In this document: piece after piece, positions 17,801 to 25,800 of the stretch | How positions within the stretch are numbered: position 1 is the stretch's first letter | Layout of the letters: each line of letters starts with the position of its first letter | Assembly: GCA_028289345.1 (NCBI GenBank) | Contig: JANQQL010000005.1 | Coordinates: 165,206 to 229,205, forward strand | DNA: 64,000 bases | Source: Planctomycetota bacterium | GTDB lineage: Bacteria; Planctomycetota; B15-G4; SIAN01 | Direction of reading: 5' to 3' | The notes under the pieces: generated by a model | What the model was told of the DNA's origin: nothing | The model's database searches: none | The model's input: the letters and a program-made list of their open reading frames with translations, nothing else | Made by a program: the position numbers and the translations under genes

Positions 17801-19046
17801 CATCGTGATCCTTCTTCCTCCCAAGATCACGCAGCCGCTCCGCTTTGCGGATCAACTGAGGAAAGCTGCGGTGAGTTCTCTCCAGGGACGCACGAACTCC
17901 GACCGATGTGCCCTCTCCGGCCAGGGAGAGTGGACGCGCCGAGGAACACGCCACAACACCATCGGCGAGAACGGCCTCTCGATGGAACGGCGCAACCACC
18001 AGCAGAGCCGTCTCCACCGGACTGAGCTCAACTTTTGGTGAAGACCGGAGACAAAGGAACGCGAGGCGAGCCAGAACGCGGCATGGGTAGTGATGATCGC
18101 GCCACGGATCGTCGCCGATCGACTGCACCGCGGCATGCCATTTCTCGCTGCAAGCGGCGATCAGGTCGCGACATTGCTCCTGAAGCGATGTGGTGGAAGC
18201 GTGCCCCACGACGTCCGTCGTCCGCCAAAGGGGGCTCTCGGTCGCTGCGAGCAACCAGGGATCGGCCTCAGACGGCGAAGCGGTATCGACGACGGGGCTG
18301 TTCGAGATCTCGAGTTCTTGCAACGCCTGATGAGCGTCGCAATGAGTGGGACTCTGGACGAGTTGTCGCTCTTTCTTGTGCTCCGTGGCCAGCGCATCCG
18401 TCCGCTCCTGGACAGATGCGATCACCTCTGCAAAAGTCCGGGCCGAGTGATCGGAGCTAAGAACTTCCGCGAGCGCTCGTGAGAACAATCCAAAGCCTTC
18501 GGGGCCACGCACGTGTCGGCTGACCGCCCCTGTTCCGCAGGCCCATACATAAGCGTACATCTTGCTCTGGACGGCACGCAGCCGGTCTTCACTCCAGCCG
18601 ATCCTGAGTGAGGTCGCGCGTTCGGTAGTATCGAAGCCCTCCCGGCAGGCGTCGATAAAGAACAAGATACAGGCCGCCGGAGATCTCTCGATTTCAGACA
18701 TGAAGTCCACGGAGATCAGATAGTCGGTGATGTGCTCGACGTCATCGACGTTCGCGTCGGAAGGAACCAAATAGCTTGTTCCGTCGCTATGAACGCCATG
18801 GCCACCAAAGTAGATCAGGAGCAGTTGGTTCGGTTTCGCCCATTTGCACTCGTGGCGGATCGCCTGCAGCACCTTGCTCTTGCTGGTATCTAGCAGATGG
18901 TCGAAGCTGACGGTGCGAACAGCGTATTCGCTGCTTTCCAAAGCTGTTCGAAGCTTGTCAACATCGTTGCGGACTGTTGGCAAGTTCTCAATTGCGTCGG
19001 AGTCGTACTCCGGAACCCCAATGAGGAGAGCCGTGCGAACAAGCAT
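14835..19046 (-). CDS. Caspase-like protease fused to Hsp90-type ATPase domain; putative cell-death effector
   Basis: A 1,403-residue cytoplasmic protein. Residues 1-235 are a caspase/C14-type peptidase with the dyad His83 (YFGGHGVH) and Cys134 (FFIDACREG). Residues about 630-960 form a GHKL/Hsp90-like ATPase: an N-box at 658-670 with Asn665 (ELYQNALDA), and the ADP-binding EDNGIGM with Asp711. A later FGIGVFSYF segment matches the lid region. The last 300 residues hold about five units of 50 residues ending in patterns such as RRLESLGIKLP, like the winged-helix repeats described for Hsp90-conflict proteins. ATP-gated protease activation on stress or infection is inferred from the class. It starts 3 bp after the small upstream gene stops, so the two are translationally linked. 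Confidence 0.88.
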   Translation of the reverse strand: MLVRTALLIGVPEYDSDAIENLPTVRNDVDKLRTALESSEYAVRTVSFDHLLDTSKSKVLQAIRHECKWAKPNQLLLIYFGGHGVHSDGTSYLVPSDANVDDVEHITDYLISVDFMSEIERSPAACILFFIDACREGFDTTERATSLRIGWSEDRLRAVQSKMYAYVWACGTGAVSRHVRGPEGFGLFSRALAEVLSSDHSARTFAEVIASVQERTDALATEHKKERQLVQSPTHCDAHQALQELEISNSPVVDTASPSEADPWLLAATESPLWRTTDVVGHASTTSLQEQCRDLIAACSEKWHAAVQSIGDDPWRDHHYPCRVLARLAFLCLRSSPKVELSPVETALLVVAPFHREAVLADGVVACSSARPLSLAGEGTSVGVRASLERTHRSFPQLIRKAERLRDLGRKKDHDAVALWLMHRSLGASPETWFSATKGTSSSSLSGLLKAFDAARGTSETAPLGQRLVELARSIQADEESIDRIGSCDAELTVLAGTHAEQRVRPRVLAHLLLLAGRMAIDVRTLPSVLVDHVGLSDPLDPVEVVETVERASWIPVGTGRSLQVQCDHQAVDLSLTDHVDQLAAVVDMIHQKSHLNTDGLGVLSGLPTRLIAANVTASPGEDLLPKYQKPHLRFHISEGEVRELLMGEQLYQDPSLAIRELYQNALDACRYRQARTTFLLQTGHELPSWEGKIVFRQGMDRGREFIECEDNGIGMGRREVSAAFARAGSRFADMPEFVEEQAEWLRADPPIHLYPNSQFGIGVFSYFMLADELEIETTRMPKTGSGTTETLRIDVSGSGSLFRLRPVQRSSRDAGTRIRLYLSRTESREKRISCLNTLRELLYIAEYRTEVVDGTETDTWMPGELKIAKSHCVPTGNPDFYWARNRAGVLLADGLRTGNRRQCALINLRQAKRPKLSIDRAKALEFDADYVSRLYEEGVKDLLSGESWNWVTVEWLWALTKEHVCAADRVVKGLADRDRSIRLNNRGDFSTKRRYGLWPLRTLGCWLGDELLIHELQRESRDDDPYEFERSGPRFMLASRAAALGRWGLRIHGEAQREVDKLISTKSCPVPTPADAVLFASDLDVYRPVWFGSTVPMAQVLYASAKLGESIDETLCRLERYRQAGVKFPPRSSASFATTYVEDRDVELTTRRSSWNRNCDLVHPVALDIVAASLRWNEPIPKVLDRVVRLESAGVDVPCVNPEQLESLQLNMQDLVVASQMLNARPPWVDAVSFHHLLGVALEFREPLGSATKRARRLESLGIKLPDYDLDGVAGVPVTQRHIDLLSRISLSWPSPLNVISASQRLSSSIGKVVADLAPYAPLGLVLPERLPDELANYVAKSRDVELLRWTCSEQLDGKDPWFRGILDKSRIHEAAKKRRVSPKDAESWLRSLAPLGLHVED

Positions 19047-19049
19047 GGA

Positions 19050-19355
19050 CTACTCGGAGAACTTGAGGCTAACCGCGCCTTTCCCGCCCACACTGGCCGT
19101 GCCAATCAGCTCAACGCCCCCCTCCGCACTCACCTCGACATGGAAGGTCACTTCCTTCAACCGGAAGTCCCCCACCTGCTTGATGTCCTGGAGAATGGTC
19201 ATCACCGATTGTGAGACCGACTGCAAGTTTGTCTTGAGAGCATCGACGGGAATGCGCTTGCCGACGATCTCCTGGCTTTTGCGAAATAGCCCACGAGTGT
19301 CAGAAGCAGAGTCGGAGGGAGCGCGCACCAAGAACGGAATCGTGTCCATTGTCAT
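19050..19355 (-). CDS. Small beta-rich partner of the caspase-Hsp90 protein (Pepco/Trypco-like)
   Basis: A 101-residue protein. The first 30 residues run into a helix (VDALKTNLQSVSQSVMTILQDI), followed by three strands (FRLKEVTFHVEVSAEGGVELIGTASV and GGKGAVSLKF). This strand pattern, with V-SAEGGV in the middle, matches small 'peptidase co-occurring' type domains predicted beside caspase and trypsin-like effectors; I recall the family by pattern and have not searched. It probably acts as an adaptor or regulator of the protease. Its stop is separated from the effector ATG by one codon. The start at 19355 has only a weak ribosome site (AAGCGAG). Confidence 0.7.
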   Translation of the reverse strand: MTMDTIPFLVRAPSDSASDTRGLFRKSQEIVGKRIPVDALKTNLQSVSQSVMTILQDIKQVGDFRLKEVTFHVEVSAEGGVELIGTASVGGKGAVSLKFSE

Positions 19356-19920
19356 CTCGCTTCTAGGATTGACTGCTAGAGACTTGGAATCAGGCCGGTG
19401 CGAATGGTACCGCTTGCGAGGCCGTGTGTATCACAGTTGCCGTGGACAATGCGGAGCCTGGGACCGAGCTTCCCCCGCAGGGAACAGTCTTCCCCTCGGC
19501 GAGACTGGCGGAGGTCTCTCTCCCGAACCTCGTCCGGACGACGTTGGCTCGCCCGGCCGGTCGAACAAGAGTCGAACAAGAACTGAGTCGCTTCGAAGGA
19601 CGCCGGGCCGGCGTTGAAGGCCTGCCCAGGGCTCGTAAGGCGGATGGCGAACGCCGCGGTGTCCCTCGATCCCAGCGGGTGATCGAGCGAATCGAGTCAA
19701 ACCTCGAGGCATGGGCAGCGCCTCGGCCAGAGTGTCCAGCGGTTCCTGACCCGTCGGAAGCGAGAGAAGCTCCCTTGGACCTTGCCGGACGCTGTCGATC
19801 GCAACGACCGGACAGACCCGACCCCGTCGAAAGGTCCCGCCGGGTTGTCGAACTCGACAAGGCGGTCGCACCCGGCAAAACGTACATCAGCGAAACGAAG
19901 CCGACGAATCGCGACCACCC
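19356..19920. other. Intergenic region, about 565 bp, no supported gene
   Basis: Upstream region of the caspase-Hsp90 operon, so its promoter should be here. Open frames on both strands are Arg/Ser/Pro-rich and resemble no protein. I see no repeat; the right end carries the terminator of the beta-propeller gene. Confidence 0.5.
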
Positions 19921-19965
19921 GAAAAAGATCGACGGAGCGGAATCCCGAAGGATCCCGCTCCGCCG
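19921..19965 (-). terminator. Strong Rho-independent terminator with UUCG loop
   Basis: On the minus strand a 13-bp GC-rich stem (positions 19933-19945 against 19950-19962, one G-U pair) closes a C(UUCG)G tetraloop and is followed by TCGATC and a run of five T (19922-19926). It lies 33 bp past the stop of the beta-propeller gene and would end its transcript, also shielding the caspase-Hsp90 operon from read-through. Confidence 0.85.
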
Positions 19966-19997
19966 ACCATCGATCAGATTTGCTTCTCGGCCAGTGA

Positions 19998-21665
19998 CTA
20001 CCAACCGAGTTCGAGGCAAAGGCCTTCGGAGAAGGCGATGCCGTGGGAAGCTCCTGGGTCGACCTGCAAGACCTGGAAGTAGAGGACGAGTGCTTCGAGG
20101 GACTCGTCGTGAGGAATCGCCAGGTTTCGCTGGGTGTTGCCCGGGTTGATGGTGAAGAGTTGTCCCCCATCGACCGAGACGAGGATGTTGCCACCGGCGG
20201 TGGTCGGCTGCAGATCCTGCTGAAGACCGATGAGGAGCATCGCGTCACCGCTGAGTGGATTCGAGCTGGTGAACCCCAGCTTCGGGTCGGTTCCGATGAC
20301 CGGATCGTCCAGCAGCATCAGGTTCGGCGTGCCGAGAGTGCCGGGGTGTCCCTGGCCGTAGTTCGACCACTCGGCCCGAGTCCGGGTGCGAGAGAAGATG
20401 TCCGTCGATCCGTTGACGTCCAGATCGACCAGGTTGGAGGCAAAGCTCGCCCAGATCACCACGCGGCCGTCGTCGGAGATCGACGGTTTGCTGCTGGTTC
20501 CGTTGGCCTGGGCGACCAACGGTCCGAGGTTGGCACGATGCGTGATGCCGCGAACGAGGTCGTGAACGAAGATGTCCCACTGTCCGTTGGTGTCCTGGGG
20601 AACCAAGTTGTCAGCGCGGCTCTCGAAGGTGACGAACCGACCGTCCTTCGAAATCTGGGGCGTCCCGTTGCAGGTGTCCGAAGCCTGAGTACCGGTGGTG
20701 GACTTGCTGACGAGGCGGATGCCCACGCCGCGCTCGTACACGAACACGTCCCAGGTTCCGTTGTTGTCGTTCGGCACCAGATTGTCCGCCTCGCTCACGA
20801 AGACGACGAAACGACCGTCTTCCGAGATCATCGGGTTGGCGCTGGGACCGTTGGCCTCGACACCGAACTGACCGTAGCTGACCCGGAAGGTGGTGCCCTG
20901 TTGTCGGTCGCGCAAGAACACGTCGGCGACCCCGTTGCCATCGCCGCTGATCAGGTTGCTCGCTTCGCTGCAAAAGACCGCGTAACGGCCGTCCCGAGAA
21001 ATGCTGGGCAGCGTCGAATCCCCGTTGGAGTTGATGGTGCCGCCGGCGTCGACGCTGAGGCACTCCGTCGTGGCGGCCAACGTGTCCCGCACGTAGACGT
21101 CGGTGTAGCCGTTCACGTCCCACACACTGACGTTGCTGGCATCGGTGGCGTAGCACACGTACCGGGCGTCGGCCGAGACAAACGGCATGAAGCTGTCCCC
21201 GTTGGCAGACCCGCCGTTCCAGTTCTCGCTGATCCTCTGGGGGTTACCTCCCATGGTCTTCAGGAAGACATCCCGCGCGTTGTTCGTATCCGCCAGACCG
21301 AAGTTGTTGGCATCGGTCGCGAACGCGACGTGGGTGCCATCGGCGTTCACGTGAGGCGCGAAGCTCCCGTCGTTCCCCTCGTCCCCCACCGAGTTTTGGC
21401 TGATCAGCGTGACACTGCCGTTCTGCCGATCGTGAACGAAGACGTCTTGGACTCCGTTCTGGTCACCGGCCACCAAGTTGCTGGCGTTGCTGGTGAACGC
21501 CACGTAACGCCCCTCCGCATCCATGGACGGGTCGACGCTTCCGCCCTGAGCCGGATCCCCGTTCGAACGCACGCTCACGATCGTCGTTTCTTGGGCGTTC
21601 ACAGAGCCGACTAGCAATGTCAATGCTCCGGCCATCCCCCACTTCCGCTTCATTCCAAGTTCCAT
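19998..21665 (-). CDS. Secreted TolB/WD40-like beta-propeller protein
   Basis: A 555-residue exported protein. I start at the ATG at 21665, with GGAG upstream and a signal peptide ending near VNAQE; another ATG follows four codons later. Residues about 25-430 hold seven or eight repeats of about 55 residues with the pattern DGRYVAF-S-A-NLV--D-NG--DVFV-DR, typical of TolB-like propeller blades, with Asp/Asn-rich loops that may bind calcium. The last 110 residues (from GTLGTPNLMLLDD) are a different beta-rich domain that recurs in two or three other secreted proteins of this window. Likely an envelope or extracellular binding protein. Ends at a strong terminator. Confidence 0.85.
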   Translation of the reverse strand: MELGMKRKWGMAGALTLLVGSVNAQETTIVSVRSNGDPAQGGSVDPSMDAEGRYVAFTSNASNLVAGDQNGVQDVFVHDRQNGSVTLISQNSVGDEGNDGSFAPHVNADGTHVAFATDANNFGLADTNNARDVFLKTMGGNPQRISENWNGGSANGDSFMPFVSADARYVCYATDASNVSVWDVNGYTDVYVRDTLAATTECLSVDAGGTINSNGDSTLPSISRDGRYAVFCSEASNLISGDGNGVADVFLRDRQQGTTFRVSYGQFGVEANGPSANPMISEDGRFVVFVSEADNLVPNDNNGTWDVFVYERGVGIRLVSKSTTGTQASDTCNGTPQISKDGRFVTFESRADNLVPQDTNGQWDIFVHDLVRGITHRANLGPLVAQANGTSSKPSISDDGRVVIWASFASNLVDLDVNGSTDIFSRTRTRAEWSNYGQGHPGTLGTPNLMLLDDPVIGTDPKLGFTSSNPLSGDAMLLIGLQQDLQPTTAGGNILVSVDGGQLFTINPGNTQRNLAIPHDESLEALVLYFQVLQVDPGASHGIAFSEGLCLELGW

Positions 21666-21936
21666 TGCTACGACTCCGTCCTTTTCGAACCGCTTGCCCG
21701 GCCTTGCGGTCTCGACGCCGCTCCCTGACCCGGCTACATGGAAGACGGTTTCTCCACGGATCGTTGCGTGACAGGAAAATGGAACGGGCGCAGAGGTGAC
21801 CGAGCGAGTCGGGACAACGTCCTCAGAACGGGACTTCTCCACGGAATTCTCTGGACCGCATTGGTGTCTCGTTCGCTCATCACCCAAGGACACGCCAACA
21901 TCCGCAGATCACAAACGCATCGACCCAACCGTCAGC

Positions 21937-21998
21937 CGGGCGAACGGGCAAACGGGCAAACGGGCAAACGGGCGTGCTGGCGTGCTGGCGTGCTGGCG
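21937..21998 (+). repeat. 8-bp tandem repeat, about eight units
   Basis: Units start CGGGCGAA, then CGGGCAAA three times, then CGGGCGTG, and continue as CTGGCGTG twice and a partial CTGGCG. The 8-base period is kept throughout while the unit sequence switches. It lies in the divergent region between the beta-propeller gene and a small membrane protein gene. Confidence 0.85.
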
Positions 21999-22043
21999 AT
22001 GAGTCGCGCACCGTCAACCCGCGCCCGGAAAGGAAAACGAGGC

Positions 22044-22083
22044 TTCTTTTGGGGCAGCGGCTCCCTCGATCCCGCCACTCCGA
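22044..22083 (+). repeat. Dispersed element, copy 1 (TTTTGGGGCAG ... CGCCACTCC)
   Basis: Core TTCTTTTGGGGCAG followed after about 14 bases by CGCCACTCC. The same two blocks recur at 22499, 29968 and 35091. Here the ATG of a small membrane protein lies 36 bp downstream. Possible promoter, leader or mobile repeat; see findings. Confidence 0.6.
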
Positions 22084-22119
22084 GTGACTCACCGCTCATT
22101 CAAACTCGGAGGCTTCGCC

Positions 22120-22338
22120 ATGACTTCGCCACGGAACCAGCTCGCGCCGCCACTGTTCACCAAGGCAACCACCAAGGTCGCTCTCGCTCTCGGAGCCCTC
22201 GGACTGGCGGCACTCCTCGGCTGGATCACTGCTTTCGGCCTGTCTTGGGCCGCGGATTCCCTTGCCGACACCCTCGCTTACTTGGCCCGGCCCTACCATC
22301 AAGCGATCGCGGCCCTGGATTCCTCCCGCCTGAAGTAG
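22120..22338 (+). CDS. Small single-helix membrane protein (72 aa)
   Basis: Starts at the ATG at 22120, with CGGAGG seven bases upstream; the longer frame from a GTG at 22084 lacks a site. The protein has a short polar N-terminus, a hydrophobic Ala/Leu/Gly helix at about residues 19-44 (a possible single membrane span), and a 25-residue tail. No family recognised. It follows copy 1 of the dispersed element, as the small protein at 30052 follows copy 3, which suggests a class of small membrane peptides under a shared leader. A toxin-like or envelope-stress role is possible but only a guess. Confidence 0.5.
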   Translation: MTSPRNQLAPPLFTKATTKVALALGALGLAALLGWITAFGLSWAADSLADTLAYLARPYHQAIAALDSSRLK

Positions 22339-22429
22339 GGGCGATCGAGTCACCGCCGACGGTGCGAAGTGTGGCCTCCCAGAGCGAACGGGAACGACCC
22401 GCAGAGCTCTGTCGCGACCACGCGCCTCG

Positions 22430-22700
22430 GAGCCGCGGCATGGTCCTCCCCGGGGTTCGAGCCCTTCCCCCGGCACGGAGACGCACCACCTCTTTCCCGG
22501 TTCTTCTTGGGGCAGACGAAAACCGGTTTTCGCCACTCCCAGGTTGAGGACGCAAAGCGCTGTACGCCAACGGAGAACTCCGACGCCTTCTCCCCCAAAA
22601 CCACCCACCAGCTGACCGTGGCGGATTGGTGCTCTGGGCCACCCTCCCTGGCATCGTGGAGAGCTTGCTCCTGCTGCCGATGTGACCCGTCGTGGCCCTG
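22430..22700 (+). pseudogene. Dispersed element copy 2 with decayed small membrane ORF
   Basis: The core GGTTCTTCTTGGGGCAG (22499-22515) and CGCCACTCC (22531-22539) are followed by a stretch that matches the small gene at 30052. The ribosome-site region (CGGAGAACTCCG) is kept, but ATG has become ACG and the first 45 bases have lost a multiple of bases that breaks the frame. The segment encoding GLVLWATLP...LLLLP is still readable near 22623-22680, then TGA. It is a dead copy of that gene. The rest of the 560-bp gap between 22338 and 22897 shows nothing else. Confidence 0.5.
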
Positions 22701-22897
22701 CCCCCGGCGCATCGGTGCCCCAGAGGTCGAGCTGACGAACCGCCAGCGCACGTCGCGTAGACACCCAAGAAGCCGCGCTGAAGATCGGCCATAGACCACA
22801 GGGCCATCGACGAGACTTGTTTTCGATTTTCTTCACGGCGGGAAGCGACAGACTTCGCGGAATGGAAAACGAGACGCCTGCCCCTCAAGGGGAAAGC

Positions 22898-25800
22898 TCA
22901 CTTCTTCAGCCATCGAATGAACCAGCGAAGGAGTTTCCGACCCACCTTCACATCGTCTGGGGTGCCTCCGCTTTGCTTACCTTTCTCATAGGCTGCCTGA
23001 TTCGCAGGATCATCCAACCCCAGCCCTGCCTTCTCCAGTATTTCGCGGACATCACTTGAGTCCCATCGACCTTCGACGCCTTCCATCAGCCCGATCGTCT
23101 CCCACACGTTGTCGAGGAGTCCTCGAAGAGTCTCCTCTGGAATCACTTCCAGGCTCTCTCCTTGATAATGGATCTCGAAACTTCGGCGAATCGATCCAGC
23201 AATCTGCAACGCCCAATCACCCGCGAGACGAGCCCCTTGGAAGAACGATGAGGCGAAAATCCCAAACGACTCCGCAGCCTCGGGACCGCCTCCACCGAGA
23301 TACCGTTTCTTTGCATTCGTCATGTTCTCATAATTGGACATCGTAGTGCCAATGGAGTCGACAGCCTGTTGGGCGATATCGAGCAGCTTCTCCGCTCCGA
23401 CATACGGCGCGTTCTTGAGCCGGTCCGGATCATCAAGAATTGACCCGTAGGTATCCAGAACATCGAGAAGCTGCTGTGCGTCATTGATCAGATCATCCAA
23501 GGTTTCCAAGACCGCGGGCGGATCACCGTTCTTCTTGGCCTCATCCCTCAGGTCCTTGAGCGCCTGAATCTTGTTTTGAAGCTCCTTCCGAATCCGCTTC
23601 CGCCTCTGCTTCGGAGTTTCTTTCTTCTTCTTGAGACCTGTCGGGTCCGTGAATGACCAAGGATTGTTACCCACGTACGAATACGGATTGCCCAAGTTGT
23701 CCGAGTCGCCCCAGAGTCCCAACGGATCGCGCGTCGTAAATCTCCCCGCGATGGGATCGAAGTAGCGCGCTCGGAAGTAGTAAAGCCCACTCTCTGAATC
23801 GAGCCGTCGACTCGAAAAGAAGTAGGGGTTTCCGATCCCGGACCCGGCTGGGCGCGGCGCGTAGCTCACCCCGTCCAAGAGTTCGCCGTAGTCCTCGTAC
23901 TCGTAGGCCTCGCCAGCAACCAGAACGCCCAGAGAGTTCACCAGACCATGCACATTGCCAAGGTCATCGGTGATGTACCCGTAGGTTTCGGAACCACGCC
24001 ACATCACGAGGAGATCATCGAGCTCATCACCATACGCGTATGTCGCCAACGTCACACCCGCGCCATTCCTCTCCTCGATCGCATGGCCATCGAGATAGAA
24101 GTACCGTGTCGTGACCCCTCCAACCACTCGGACAGTTCGGCGCCCAAAAACGTCATACTCATACGTGGAGTTCTCGTTGACCTCCAAATCGGAATGACTC
24201 ACCATCAGATTGCGAAAGTCATAGGCACGCTGGACCGGAAACAACGAGACCGACGCCCCCTGCTTCGCATAGGTTTCCGTCAGGTTTCCGGAGTTGTCGT
24301 GGGAGCGTATTTGATCAGGGGTATGGCTGTACTGGTTCACCGGTTGATCCACCGGGAACATCGTGTAGGGCCCGGCGTGCTGGCCACCCGTCACGGAAAC
24401 GCGGTTCCCGACGCCATCCAAGGTGTAGTCAATGGTTCGATTCTTCCCTCGACCGGCACCCGTGCGAATCGACTGCACCAGCTGGTTCGCAGAATCGTAC
24501 GAGTACGAATGCGTGACCCCCGACAGCTCGTTTCGCCTCTGCGTCTTGTTGTGGTTGCGATCCCATTGGTAGGTTCGATGATCCAGAACGACTCCGCCGC
24601 GACTGGCCTGGGTCGAGCCCACTCTTCCTACGCCGTCGTAGCTGCGAAGTTTCTCCACCGCCGACGGGCCTGGGAAGAACTCACGGATTTCAAGTCGACT
24701 AGATCCCAAGTAGTTGTCGTTGACAAGCACGTTGCCAGAGTTGACATCGACCACACTTTCGAGGCGGCCAATCCCATCGCGAAGGTACTCCAGATGCCGT
24801 CCACCGGGGTAGACACACTCCACGAGTCTTCCAGCATGATCTCGCTTCGACAGCACTCGCGGTCGCCCCAACGACTCAGAAACCAAGTTGGAAATCGAGT
24901 CGTACACTCGACTCACGGAAGAGTTTCCATTCGCTCCCAACACCAGGCGGTCAAGGCCATCCCACTGATACGTTTCCAAGGTAGGACCTTGGACGCCTGT
25001 TCCCCGGACAATCGTCCGCTCAGAAAGCCGGCCAGCAGGATCGTAGGTATTGGTGATCACGGACCCGTTCGCATCCGCGACTTGGGTGACCTGTCCGTTG
25101 GCGTCGTAGGACACCGCCTGCCAAACCGTGCCGTCGGCCTCCACCGAAAGCGCGACTCTGTCGAGCGCGTCATACTGAGTCAGTGACGCGTGCCCATTGT
25201 CGTCGATCTGCGAAACCACTCTCCCATTGTGGTCCAGCACCGTCTCGGTCATCACGTGGCCGTCTCCGGCCGCTCCCGTGTCGATGGCGCCCTCCCCCGA
25301 GCCGCCCACTCGCATGGCGCGATCCACCAACCGCAGCTGGTCCAACGCATCGTAGGCGTAAGACGTCGTGTTTCCGTGATGGTTGATTGCCATCGTTGGC
25401 GGACTGAGATGCTCCGCGTACCCGTCCAAGCCCAGCAAGTACGAAGTGGAAGTGTCCGAAGTCCTTGCATTGCTCTGGAAAACCACGTTCTTCCGCGAGT
25501 CGTAGACAGACCGCTGAGCATGTCCAAGCGAATTGACGGTCGCCGTGATCAGGTTTCGCTCGTCGTAGAACTGCCAAGAGGGGTACTCGACGAAAGTGCC
25601 ATCGCTCCGCACCTCCTTTCGAGTCCATTGAATCGGGTTTCCTACTGCATCGTAGGCATACGCTGTTTCGACGCTATGTGCCGTTTGCCAAGTCCCATTC
25701 GCAAGCGAGTCTCCGACGCCATCCCAGTCACGGGTCGCGCGACCAACCCCGTCATATTCGAAGGCAAGAAAGCTGCGGTCATCACTCACTTTCAACAGGA

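Noticed and set aside
16788-18041. 417-codon frame antisense to the caspase-Hsp90 gene
   Set aside because: Mirror frame of a strongly biased real gene; no motifs.
19390-20149. Frames of 209 and 241 codons on opposite strands before the beta-propeller
   Set aside because: Both run through the UUCG terminator or into the propeller gene and have shadow-type composition.
20043-21614. 523-codon frame antisense to the beta-propeller
   Set aside because: Repeat-driven mirror frame; the minus strand has signal peptide, ribosome site and terminator.
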